Origin: Bradyrhizobium sp. SZCCHNS1050
Lineage (GTDB): Bacteria; Pseudomonadota; Alphaproteobacteria; Rhizobiales; Xanthobacteraceae
NCBI RefSeq assembly: GCF_032484785.1
Contig: NZ_JAUETR010000001.1
Span: 4,777,501 to 4,841,500, forward strand
Direction: 5' to 3'
Length of the DNA stretch: 64,000 nucleotides
In this document: piece after piece, positions 8,800 through 18,581 of the stretch
How positions within the stretch are numbered: the stretch's first letter is position 1
How the letters are laid out: each line of letters opens with the position of its first letter
The notes under the pieces: generated by a model
What the model saw: the letters and a program-made list of their open reading frames with translations, nothing else
What the model was told of the DNA's origin: nothing
The model's database searches: none
Translations under genes and position numbers: made by a program

Positions 8800-9393
8800 A
8801 TGTTGCCGGCTGCCGTTTCAGATGACCGTTTGCGCGCGACCGGCACCGAGGGCATCCGCGAGAGACTGAAGGCGGCAACGGCCTCGGCGCACCGCGTGCT
8901 GGATGAGGGGCTCGTTCATTTCGATCTCACCACGACGGTTCATTATCGCCGGTTCCTGCAGGCCAGCGCAGCCGCGCTGCTACCGCTGGAGGCGGCGCTC
9001 GACCAGGCCGGGGTGGATGATCTGATCCAGGACTGGCCGCAGCGTCGGCGGGCACAGGCGATCGCCGGCGACCTCGCGGATTTCGGTGCCGCGCCGGTTC
9101 CGATGGACCTTCCCGCGCCCTCGCTCGACCGTGCGGGCGTATTCGGTACGCTCTACGTACTCGAGGGATCTCGGCTCGGCGCAGCCTATCTGCTGCGCAT
9201 GGTCGCGGCCTCCGCCGATCCGCGGGTGAGACGCGCGACGCGCTATCTCGGCCATGGCGCGCGGCAGGGCTTGTGGTGCAGCTTCCTGTCGCAACTCGCG
9301 CAGGCGCGGACGACGGCCGACGAGGAAGTCAGGATGATCGTGAGTGCGCGCGAAGCGTTCGCGATGTTTGCGAAGGCGATGGCAGCAGCATGA
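8800..9393 (+). CDS. bphO: Biliverdin-producing heme oxygenase (BphO type)
   Basis: Cleaves heme to biliverdin IX-alpha, the chromophore of bacteriophytochromes. The product from the ATG at 8800 is 197 residues. It has the proximal heme ligand region LKAATASAHRVLDEGL (His31) and the conserved GTLYVLEGSRLGAAYLLR, corresponding to the distal-helix region of bacterial heme oxygenases. An upstream extension to 8467 overlaps the GST gene and lacks family features. The stop overlaps the phytochrome start in an ATGA (9390-9393), so the two are almost certainly translationally coupled. This bphO-bphP pairing is a known arrangement and supports both assignments. Confidence 0.9.
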   Translation: MLPAAVSDDRLRATGTEGIRERLKAATASAHRVLDEGLVHFDLTTTVHYRRFLQASAAALLPLEAALDQAGVDDLIQDWPQRRRAQAIAGDLADFGAAPVPMDLPAPSLDRAGVFGTLYVLEGSRLGAAYLLRMVAASADPRVRRATRYLGHGARQGLWCSFLSQLAQARTTADEEVRMIVSAREAFAMFAKAMAAA

Positions 9394-11917
9394 ACGAGCC
9401 GGTCAACCTCACCAATTGCGATCGCGAGCCTATCCATGTTCCCGGGACGGTTCAGCCGTTTGGCTTCCTGCTGGCGCTGGTGTCGGACTTCACCATATGC
9501 ATGGCCTCGGAGAACGCGCCGGATTTTCTCGGCGGCGATATCGGCTGGCTGCTGCAGCGGCCGCTCGACGCCGTGCTCTCGGAGGCGGCCGCGGCCGCGA
9601 TCCGCGCCAGGGTCGACTATCTCAGCGGCCCCGATGCGGTCGAGCGCGTGTTCGGCGTCGATCTGCAGGGCCGTGGCAAGCTTTTCGATCTCGCCATCCA
9701 CTTTTCCGGTGCGTATCTCGTCGTCGAGGCCGAGCCCAGTCTGATCGAGCCCGGCGTCAATTCCGGCGAACTGGTGCGGTTGATGCTCGGCCGCATCCGC
9801 AAGACGACGGGGATGATGGACCTGGCGCAGGAGGCGGCGCGCCAGCTCAAGCTGCTGACCGGCTTCGACCGGGTGATGGTGTATCGGTTTCATCCCGACG
9901 GTTCGGGTGAGGTGATCGCCGAGGTCGCGGGCTCCGGCCTGGAGCCGTTCCTCGGGCTGCATTATCCGGCCTCGGACATTCCCAAGCAGGCGCGGCAGCT
10001 CTATCAGCGCAACTGGCTGCGGATCATCGCCGACATCAACGCCGCGCCGGCGCCGCTGCTGTCGACGCCGACGCACAATGCCGGACTGCTCGACCTGTCG
10101 ATGAGCGTGCTGCGCGCGGTCTCCCCCATTCACATCGAGTATCTCCGCAACATGGGCGTCGCCGCGTCGATGTCGGTCTCGATTCTGCGCGAAGGCAAGC
10201 TGTGGGGCCTGTTCGCCTGCCATCATTATGCGCCGCATCACCTGTCGTTCGAGAAGCGCACTGCGGCCGAGCTGTTCGGTCAGATGTACTCCTGGCTGCT
10301 CGAGGCGCGCGAGCGCGAGACCGACATCGCCTACGAGACGCGCGCGCATCAGATCCAGGAGCGGCTGATCGCGCGGCCGCGCAGGCCCACAGCAAGCGCG
10401 CGATCCTGGAGTTCGTCGCCGACTATCGCCAGATGATCGAGTGCGACGGCATCGCCGTGTGGTCCGATGACGAGATCACGCTCGACGGCGAGACGCCGAC
10501 CGAAGAGGAGGTGCAGGACCTCATCGGCTTCATCAACCGGACCTCCCCCGGCCGCATCTGCGCCAGCGCCGAGATTGCCAAGGTGTACGCGGCGGGCGAG
10601 GCATTACGCGATCGCGCCGCCGGCTTCCTCGCCATTCCGATCTCGCGCACGCCGCGCGACTGCCTGATCTTCTTCCGCCGCGAGGTGCTGCGCGCGGTCA
10701 ACTGGGCGGGCGATCCGAACAAGAGCTATGCCGAGGGCCCGAACGGTTCCCGCCTGACGCCGCGCAAGAGCTTCGAGCTGTGGCAGCAGACGGTGGCCGG
10801 CCAGTCGAAGCCGTGGACGGCGGCGGATTTGCGCATCGCCGAGAGCCTGCGCGTCACGCTGCTCGAAGTGATCCTGCAACTCTCCGAGCTCGCCGCGCGC
10901 GAGCGCCGCGGCGCGCAGGAGCGGCAGGAGCTGATGATCGCCGAGCTCAATCATCGCGTCCGCAACATCCTCAGTCTCGTGCGCGGCCTCGTCGCGCAGA
11001 GCAAGGACACGGCGACCTCGGTGGAGGAGTTCGCGTCCGTGCTCGGCGGCCGCATCCAGGCGTTGGCGCGGGCGCACGACCAGATCACCAACCTGAATTG
11101 GGCCCCGGTCGCGCTCCGCCATCTGCTCGAATCGGAGGCTGGCGCCTATCTCGGCTCAAGGGCCGGACGGGTGCGCATGGAAGGTCCTGAGGTCGCGCTC
11201 GACCCCAAGGCGTTCGCAACGCTCGCGCTCGTCGTGCACGAGATGATGACCAACTCAGCGAAATACGGCGCGCTCGCCGACTCCACAGGACAGGTGCAGG
11301 TGATCTGGCGGCTCGATCCCGGGGCGAGCCTGGTCATCGACTGGAAGGAGAGCGGCGGGCCGCCGGTGCAGCCGCCGTCGCGGCGCGGCTTCGGCACCAC
11401 CATCATCGAGCGTTCGGTGCCGTTCGACCTCAAGGGCGACGCCGAGATCCGCTTCGACCTGCTCGGCGTGCAGGCGCGCTTCGTGATCCCTGCCAATTTC
11501 GTCCAGATGGTGCCGGCGATGACGGGGGCACCCTCCAGGCACCAGCGCAAGGAAGAGGACACGCCGCGCCTGTCCGGTACGGTGCTGATCGTCGAGGACA
11601 ATCTGATCATCGCGATGGGCGCCGAAGTGATTCTGCTCGAGCTGGGAGCGCGGCACATCGACACCGCGGCGTCGGTCAGTCAGGCGCTGAAGTCGATCGA
11701 GCGCGCGGTGCCGAGCTTTGCACTGCTCGACATCAACCTCGGCGCGGAAAGCAGCCTGCCTGTCGGGCACCGGCTGAAGGAACTCGGTGTGCCCTTCATG
11801 TTCGCGACCGGCTATGGCGAGCGTGCGCCGATTCCGGCGGAGCTGTCCGACATGCCGGTGATTCAGAAGCCGTACACGCGCGAAGTCGTCGAGAAGGCAT
11901 TGACGAAGATCAAATGA
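9390..11917 (+). pseudogene. bphP: Bacteriophytochrome-HWE histidine kinase-receiver, split by a one-base frameshift
   Basis: A red/far-red photoreceptor kinase. Frame 1 (9390 to about 10373) encodes PAS and GAF domains: biliverdin-binding Cys10 in LTNCDREPIHVPG, the PASDIP motif in HYPASDIPKQARQLY, and ILREGKLWGLFACHHYAPH. The PHY tongue (VNWAGDP and PRKSFELW), the HWE/HisKA_2 kinase (ELNHRVRNILSLV; HEMMTNSAKYG) and a C-terminal receiver (TVLIVEDN; acceptor Asp in LLDINLG) continue in another frame to 11917. One extra G between 10373 and 10374 would join them (IAAAAQAHSKRAILEF) into a single 842-residue protein. As given, translation stops at 10436 after junk residues, leaving PAS-GAF without PHY or kinase. 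This may be a real mutation, a frameshift used on purpose (no slippery run is visible), or a sequencing error. Confidence 0.88.
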
Positions 11918-12212
11918 GTCGCACGCGCATCAAGGTCGGCTTTGCGCGTCGCGGTGATTGGCATTCATGATTGCAGTCTTGGGTTTTCTCACATCCGCGT
12001 GTTGCACATGAGCGCGACAACGCACGACGGGAGACAGATCATCGACTATTCCCACTGTTGCTGCGACAAAACAGCCCGAAAATATTAGAACGCATCCAAA
12101 GGACACCGCTGTTCTAACATTGTTTCGACAAATGGAACCTCCGCAGCCTTATTCCGAACGAAGTCATCGCCGAAACGGCGCAGCGGGGGCGCGTTGAATC
12201 GTCGGAGGTCTG

Positions 12213-13241
12213 ATGACGAATCGAACGACGAGTTTGTTGCCGTGCGTTGCTGTCGCCGTGCTGGCGGGAGCGGCTGCGACGACAATCGAGTTTACACCGG
12301 CATCGGCTGCAGACGAATGCCTTGCAAAGCCTGCGGGGACGCCGGCGGGGAAGCACTGGTTCTATCGCATCGATCGCGCGACCAAGAAGCAGTGCTGGTA
12401 TCTGCGCGACGACGATCGCGAAGCGAAGGGCGCGTCGCTGGTCACGCGCAAGCTCGCCTCGCAGAAGGAACGGGCTCAGCTTTCGTCGACCGCGGCAAAT
12501 GCACGTGCCGAGATCCAATCGTCGTCCAAGGACGCCGCCGATGAGGTGAAGGTCGTGTCCTCGACACCGACCGTGGCGGCGACGTCTGCCTTTCCGTCGG
12601 CTGCTGCATTTCCGGCTGCGTCTGCACCGGTCGTCGCGCCGGCGCCCGTGGCGTCAGCGCCGGCGGCGGCTGCGCCCGACCCGGTCGGCGCGGCAGTGAA
12701 CGAATCTGCTGTTGCGACGCGTTGGCCCGACCAGTCCGGCACGCTGCAGGCAGCGGCGCAGCCCGCCGCGCTCCGCGCGTCCTCCTACACGCTCGCGGCC
12801 GCCAGCGACACCAACGCCGCGGAAGCGGCTGCTCCCGCGACGCCGGCGCTGGCCGCTGCGGATGCGTCGCCGGCCGTGACGATCGGCATGTCCGGGGATG
12901 ATGCGTCCAAGACGCGGATGTTTGCTTTCCTGGGCGCAGTCGCGATCGCGGGCTTCTCGATCAGCGTGCTGTTTGCGCGCGCCCGGAGCAGGCGGCAGCT
13001 TCGCATCGAGCCGGTGGCCGCCCGGCGCGTCACGCGTTGGCCGGCGGAGCCCGAGCTCGATCGCATGCACCTGCCGCCGGTGGACAGCTACTATCCGGCG
13101 CTGGCGGGACGCCGGGGTAAATCGTCGCAGTCGACAGCGCAGGTCTCGGTCGTGCCGCGCGACGACGCTCGCTACGATGAGCAGTACGAGGTCGAAGACC
13201 TGCTGGCGCGCTATTCCGGACAGGAACGCCGGAATTCCTGA
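12213..13241 (+). CDS. Exported, Ala/Pro-rich protein with one C-terminal membrane segment; unknown function
   Basis: A 342-residue protein I cannot assign. An N-terminal signal peptide (TSLLPCVAVAVLAGAAA) precedes a short conserved-looking module, ECLAKPAGTPAGKHWFYRIDRATKKQCWYLRDD, with two cysteines that could form a disulfide. The middle (about 115-225) is low-complexity Ala/Pro/Val. A single hydrophobic segment, FAFLGAVAIAGFSISVLFA (about 233-251), is followed by a basic stretch and an acidic tail. This layout suggests an envelope protein with a periplasmic N-terminal head. It is convergent with ccrM; the two stops are only a few bases apart. The 295 bp upstream hold nothing else recognisable. 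Confidence 0.75.
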   Translation: MTNRTTSLLPCVAVAVLAGAAATTIEFTPASAADECLAKPAGTPAGKHWFYRIDRATKKQCWYLRDDDREAKGASLVTRKLASQKERAQLSSTAANARAEIQSSSKDAADEVKVVSSTPTVAATSAFPSAAAFPAASAPVVAPAPVASAPAAAAPDPVGAAVNESAVATRWPDQSGTLQAAAQPAALRASSYTLAAASDTNAAEAAAPATPALAAADASPAVTIGMSGDDASKTRMFAFLGAVAIAGFSISVLFARARSRRQLRIEPVAARRVTRWPAEPELDRMHLPPVDSYYPALAGRRGKSSQSTAQVSVVPRDDARYDEQYEVEDLLARYSGQERRNS

Positions 13242-13244
13242 GCG

Positions 13245-14762
<1,518 letters not shown>

Positions 14763-15683
14763 ATGCGTTACGATGATTTCCGTCGCAGCGACGACATCGA
14801 TGACCGTCGCGACGAAGGCGGCGGGATGGGCGGTGGTATGGGTCTGCCGATCGGCGGCGGCGGGCTGGGCATCGGCACCATCATCGTTCTCGGCCTGATC
14901 GGCTACGCCTTCGGCATCGATCCGCGCATCCTGATCGGCGGCGCTGAGATGCTCAGCCACGGCGGCGCACCGACCCAGCAGGCCGATCGGCGCTCGCCCG
15001 GCAAGACCGGCGCGCCGAAGGACGAGATGGGCGACATGATCGCCGGCGTGCTCGGCGAGATCGACGACCGCTGGAGCGAGATCTTCCAGGCCAGCGGCCA
15101 GAATTACACCGGGCCCAAGATCGTGCTGTTTCGCAACAGCACCAATGGCGGCCGCTGCGGCATGGCGCAGTCGGCGATGGGGCCGTTCTACTGTCCGCCG
15201 GACCGGCAGATCTTCCTCGACACCAACTTCTTCCGCGAGGTCGAGACGCGCTTCCGGGGCTGCTCGGGCAGCGCCTGCAAGTTCACCGCGGCCTACATCA
15301 TTGCGCACGAGGCCGGGCACCACATCCAGAACCTGCTCGGCATCCTGCCGCGCGTGACGCGGATGCAGCAGCAGTCGGACAACAAGGCCGAAGCCAACGC
15401 GCTGCAGGTCAAGGTCGAACTGCAGGCCGACTGCCTGTCGGGGGTCTGGGTCAATCGCGAGGCCAAGAAGCGTCCGGGCTTCCTCGAGGAGGGCGACATC
15501 GACGCCGCGCTGACGACGGCCTCGGCGATCGGCGACGACACCTTGCAGCGGAAGGCGACCGGACGCGTGGTGCCGGATTCGTTCACCCATGGCTCCGCCG
15601 CGCAGCGCAAACGCTGGTTCATGATCGGCTACCAGCAGGGCACGGTGCAGGCCTGCAATACGTTCAGCGCCAGTTCGCTGTAG
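14763..15683 (+). CDS. Membrane-anchored neutral zinc metallopeptidase (YpfJ family)
   Basis: A 306-residue protein of the putative neutral zinc metallopeptidase family. A Gly/Met-rich N-terminal tail is followed by one membrane segment (GIGTIIVLGLIGYAFGI, about 36-52). The catalytic domain has IIAHEAGHHIQNLLG with the zinc-binding HEAGH at 182-186, and downstream LQADCLSGVWVN, whose acidic residue is the likely third ligand. Four cysteines flank the fold (RCGMAQSAMGPFYC; GCSGSACKF). The orientation suggests a periplasmic catalytic domain. moaB starts 9 bp after its stop, so they form an operon, although no functional link is known. Substrate unknown. Confidence 0.9.
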   Translation: MRYDDFRRSDDIDDRRDEGGGMGGGMGLPIGGGGLGIGTIIVLGLIGYAFGIDPRILIGGAEMLSHGGAPTQQADRRSPGKTGAPKDEMGDMIAGVLGEIDDRWSEIFQASGQNYTGPKIVLFRNSTNGGRCGMAQSAMGPFYCPPDRQIFLDTNFFREVETRFRGCSGSACKFTAAYIIAHEAGHHIQNLLGILPRVTRMQQQSDNKAEANALQVKVELQADCLSGVWVNREAKKRPGFLEEGDIDAALTTASAIGDDTLQRKATGRVVPDSFTHGSAAQRKRWFMIGYQQGTVQACNTFSASSL

Positions 15684-15692
15684 GGAGACGCG

Positions 15693-16256
15693 ATGATGGC
15701 GATCGACGAGAGCAAGAGCTTCATTCCCCTCAACATCGCCGTGCTGACGGTGTCCGACACGCGTTCGCTTGCCGACGACAAGTCCGGTACCACCCTGAGT
15801 GACCGCCTGACCGCTGCCGGCCATAGGCTCGCGGCGCGCGAGATCGTCACCGACGACGTCGAGAAGATTCGCGCGGTGGTGAAGTCGTGGATCGCCGATC
15901 CCGGCGTCGATGTCGTCATCACCACCGGCGGCACCGGCTTCACCGGCCGTGACGTCACGCCGGAAGCGATCGAGCCGCTGTTCGAGAAGCGCATGGACGG
16001 CTTCTCGATCGCCTTCCACATGCTGAGCCACGCCAAGATCGGGACGTCGACGATCCAGAGCCGGGCCACGGCCGGCGTCGCCGGTGCGACCTATATCTTC
16101 TGCCTGCCGGGATCACCGGGGGCCTGCCGCGACGGCTGGGACGGCATCCTCGCCCCCCAGCTCGACTACCGCACGCGACCCTGCAACTTCGTCGAGATCA
16201 TGCCGCGGCTCGGCGAGCATCTGCGCCGGCCCAAGGCGCAGGGCGCGACGGCATAG
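15693..16256 (+). CDS. moaB: Molybdenum cofactor biosynthesis protein B
   Basis: MoaB/MogA-family protein of 187 residues, binding molybdopterin and acting late in molybdenum cofactor assembly, or in its place in organisms with a separate MogA. The fold signature is clear: LNIAVLTVSDTRSLADDKSG near the N-terminus, VVITTGGTGFTGRDVTPEAI in the centre, and IFCLPGSPGACRDGWDGIL near the C-terminus. GGGAG lies a few bases before the start. It follows the zinc peptidase by 9 bp and is probably cotranscribed with it. Confidence 0.94.
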   Translation: MMAIDESKSFIPLNIAVLTVSDTRSLADDKSGTTLSDRLTAAGHRLAAREIVTDDVEKIRAVVKSWIADPGVDVVITTGGTGFTGRDVTPEAIEPLFEKRMDGFSIAFHMLSHAKIGTSTIQSRATAGVAGATYIFCLPGSPGACRDGWDGILAPQLDYRTRPCNFVEIMPRLGEHLRRPKAQGATA

Positions 16257-16296
16257 GGCCACGGCGCGATGCGGCACCGCGCGTCGATCGCGCGTC

Positions 16297-16719
16297 TCAC
16301 TTCGTTGGTACGATCTCGAAAGCGCCGCCGCCTTCGATCGCCGCGCCAATGAGGCCGCCCATCATGCTGGCCGCGAAATTCTGGCCGCGCGGTCCCACGA
16401 CCATCCGGTAGGTCTTGCCAGGCACGGCGGCGAAACGAATGTTCGACGAGCCCGGCGAGGACCATGTCGACACGGTGATCGTGGTGGCGCCGGGCGCAAT
16501 CGAGCCGCTGTAGCTCTCGCCGCGGCCAAGGCTCGCCACCTTGGCGCCATTGATCTCGATCGCCGCTGGTGCCGCCAGATAGAGGAAGTCCGTCGTGCGC
16601 GTAATCGCGACCGTTGCGCGCCCTTTGGGCGCGGCGCGAGCCGCCGTCCCAGCCTCGACCCCAAACAGGCCCGCGAGCGCGACAAGCGCCGCAAGCTTCG
16701 ATCGCACCATCGATTCCAT
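16297..16719 (-). CDS. Small exported protein, DUF2846-like beta domain
   Basis: A 140-residue secreted or lipoprotein-like protein. The ATG at 16719 is preceded by GGGAG and opens a signal peptide (KLAALVALAGLFGVEAGTAARA). The mature part is beta-rich: ATVAITRTTDFLYLAAPAAI, EINGAKVASLGRGESYSG, ITVSTWSSPGSSNIRFAAVPGKTYRMVVGPRG. This resembles the DUF2846 fold, in which an inner-membrane or periplasmic beta sandwich presents a Gly-rich strand. A small GGLIGAAIEGGGAFEIV tail follows. The function is not known. It sits on the minus strand between moaB (convergent) and the MarR-GNAT gene. Confidence 0.7.
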   Translation of the reverse strand: MESMVRSKLAALVALAGLFGVEAGTAARAAPKGRATVAITRTTDFLYLAAPAAIEINGAKVASLGRGESYSGSIAPGATTITVSTWSSPGSSNIRFAAVPGKTYRMVVGPRGQNFAASMMGGLIGAAIEGGGAFEIVPTK

Positions 16720-16838
16720 CACTGCTCCCGCCCTGTTTGGCGGGATAGTACCGGCGCGCGGGAACTTCGCAATCGGCATGCGCAGCCTGTTGTGGCGGTG
16801 ATCTCGGCCTACCGGCGGTTGCTGCACGAGCCGCCCGG

Positions 16839-17768
16839 CTACAACTCGAGCCGCCATGTCTCGCCGGTCAGCGGGACGCCGAACATGGCGTGCGGCTCCT
16901 CGGCGATCTTGCGAAACCCGGCGCGGGCATAGATGTCGCGCGCGGCGGTGAGAATGCTTTGCGTCCACAGCTCGATCGTCCTGTAGTTCTTCTCGCGGGC
17001 GAAGCGGATGCATTGTTCGGTCAGGGCCCGGCCGACGCCGAGACCGCGGGCCTTCTTCTCGACCAGCAGCAGCCGCAGCTTGGCGACCTCATCGCTGCCC
17101 TTGACCAGGAAGATCGAGCCGACCGGCTCGCCCGCAAGCTCGGCGATCCAGCAGTGCTCGCGCGCCGGGTCGTAGCTCCTGATGAACTGTGCGCCGATCT
17201 CGGCGACCAACGCCTCGAACGAGACGTCCCAACCATATTCCTCGGCGTAGACGGCGCCGTGCCGTGAAACCACCCAGCCGATGTCGCCCGGGCGATGGCT
17301 GCGCAGCAGCACTGGGGAGCGGCCCGGCTGCTGCGGCTCCAGGGCGGTCTCGATCGTCGTCATTGCACCGACCAGCCGGTCGCGCACGGATGGCGCCAGC
17401 GGCGCCAGCATGGCCGCGATCTCCTTCTGCGAGCTGCGGTCGAGCTTGGCATAGGCCTGCCGGCCTCTTGCGGTCAGGCCGAGCTGCTGCTGCCTGCGAT
17501 CGGTTGGCAAAGGCGTGCGGGTGATCAGCCCCTGCTCGTCGAAGCTCTGGACGATGCGGCTGAGATAGCCGGCATCGAGGCCGAGCGAGAGACCGATCTC
17601 CTTGGCCGAGATGGCGTCGTACTGTGCGAGTTCATAGAGCACACGCGCCTCGGCCAGAGAAAACGGACTGTCGAGCAGATGCTGGTCCAGCGCGCCGAGC
17701 TTCCTCGTGTAGAAACGGTTGAACGCGCGGATGGCGGCGACCTGGCCGTCGGCTGGGGCGGAATTCAT
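16839..17768 (-). CDS. MarR-GNAT bifunctional regulator/acetyltransferase
   Basis: A 309-residue fusion of a MarR-type winged helix and a GNAT acetyltransferase. The N-terminal half (about 1-150) carries the DNA-binding segment ISAKEIGLSLGLDAGYLSRIVQSFDEQGLITRTPLPTDRRQ. The C-terminal half has the acetyl-CoA loop LRLLLVEKKARGLGVGRALTEQCIRFAREKNYRTIELWT and ends in ARAGFRK. The ATG at 17768 has GGAGGTG 4 nt upstream. A 34-bp dyad starts 17 bp upstream of this start and is the likely self-operator. MarR-GNAT fusions are a known architecture, but the ligand and acetyl acceptor are unknown. Confidence 0.9.
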   Translation of the reverse strand: MNSAPADGQVAAIRAFNRFYTRKLGALDQHLLDSPFSLAEARVLYELAQYDAISAKEIGLSLGLDAGYLSRIVQSFDEQGLITRTPLPTDRRQQQLGLTARGRQAYAKLDRSSQKEIAAMLAPLAPSVRDRLVGAMTTIETALEPQQPGRSPVLLRSHRPGDIGWVVSRHGAVYAEEYGWDVSFEALVAEIGAQFIRSYDPAREHCWIAELAGEPVGSIFLVKGSDEVAKLRLLLVEKKARGLGVGRALTEQCIRFAREKNYRTIELWTQSILTAARDIYARAGFRKIAEEPHAMFGVPLTGETWRLEL

Positions 17769-17784
17769 GGGGCACCTCCAATAT

Positions 17785-17818
17785 TTGCCATTGTCAACCA
17801 ATTGATTGACCTTGGCAA
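17785..17818. promoter_or_regulatory. Operator dyad upstream of the MarR-GNAT gene
   Basis: A 34-bp dyad centred at 17801.5. The 17-nt halves match in 14 positions, with outer arms TTGCCA/TGGCAA and inner arms GTCAA/TTGAC on the same centre. The position (17 bp upstream of the start) and symmetry fit autoregulation by the encoded MarR-type domain. Binding is inferred. Confidence 0.65.
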
Positions 17819-17832
17819 GTATTGTCGTGCCG

Positions 17833-18405
17833 CTACACCATCACGATCCGGCTGCGCAGCATCGTCCGCGAGGAACGGCCGAGCTGACGCAGCAGCCGCG
17901 TTTCGGCGCGCTTGTGGTCGGGCTTGTATCCGCCGAGCTGCCGGTAGTGATCCCTGGCGATCAGGAGACCCTGGTCGCCGAGCGGCCCGACCAGGACCCG
18001 CGCAACCGCGCGCAGCCGGTCGCGCAGGCTGATTGCGGCATAGGGAGATCGGGCATAGCGGAAGACGCCAGCGCGCGGCCGGCCGGTGGTGGCGACGCTC
18101 TGGACGAACTGCATGGTTTCATCGATCCAGCCGGGATCGAGCATCGCGCCGGCGGGCAGAAACATCAGCCAGGGCGCACGCGCGCTGGCGGCCCCTGCAG
18201 CCAGGGCCGCGGCCTGGGAGCCCTCGAACTTCATGAAGTGGCAGCCGGCGACGTCCGCGACCCGCTCGATCACGCTGGAATCGGGCGAGCGATCGACCAG
18301 CAGCACCTCGGTGACGACACCGGCCGCGGCGCCCGGCACCAGCGCGGACAGGGTGGCCACGGCGGTCTGCTCGACACCTTCGGTCGGAATGATCACGCTC
18401 AGCAT
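17833..18405 (-). CDS. Glycosyltransferase family 2-like protein
   Basis: A 190-residue protein with a short GT-A fold. MLSVIIPTEGVEQTAVATLSAL is the typical first strand of family 2 enzymes. VTEVLLVDRSPDSSV and APWLMFLPAGAMLDPGWIDE follow the usual order, the second taking the place of the DxD region, although a clear DxD is not present. GDQGLLIARDHYRQLGGYK matches the acceptor-side loop seen in transferases of the TIGR04283 kind. Small for a GT2, without membrane segments, so it may use a soluble acceptor. It lies upstream of the MarR-GNAT gene on the same strand, separated by the operator dyad. Activity uncertain. Confidence 0.75.
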   Translation of the reverse strand: MLSVIIPTEGVEQTAVATLSALVPGAAAGVVTEVLLVDRSPDSSVIERVADVAGCHFMKFEGSQAAALAAGAASARAPWLMFLPAGAMLDPGWIDETMQFVQSVATTGRPRAGVFRYARSPYAAISLRDRLRAVARVLVGPLGDQGLLIARDHYRQLGGYKPDHKRAETRLLRQLGRSSRTMLRSRIVMV

Positions 18406-18581
18406 GAAACTGGCATCGCTATCTGTCGCGCCTCCGGCATGACTGTTATCATCTTGTCATAGCCAAATCAGCCCGCTGCGCTGCGGAATTTTGCAGCACG
18501 CACCTGGCCGCGCCGTTCGGGGCTGCGCCCGAACGGTGCTATTTCAAGGTGCCGTGTTGCTGAAGCTCGCGCTTGACTGGC

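Noticed and set aside
10202..10373. Plus-strand frame of the kinase half extending upstream of the frameshift
   Set aside because: Upstream of about 10373 this frame reads Arg/Ala-rich junk opposite in phase to the GAF domain; only the part after the shift is real.
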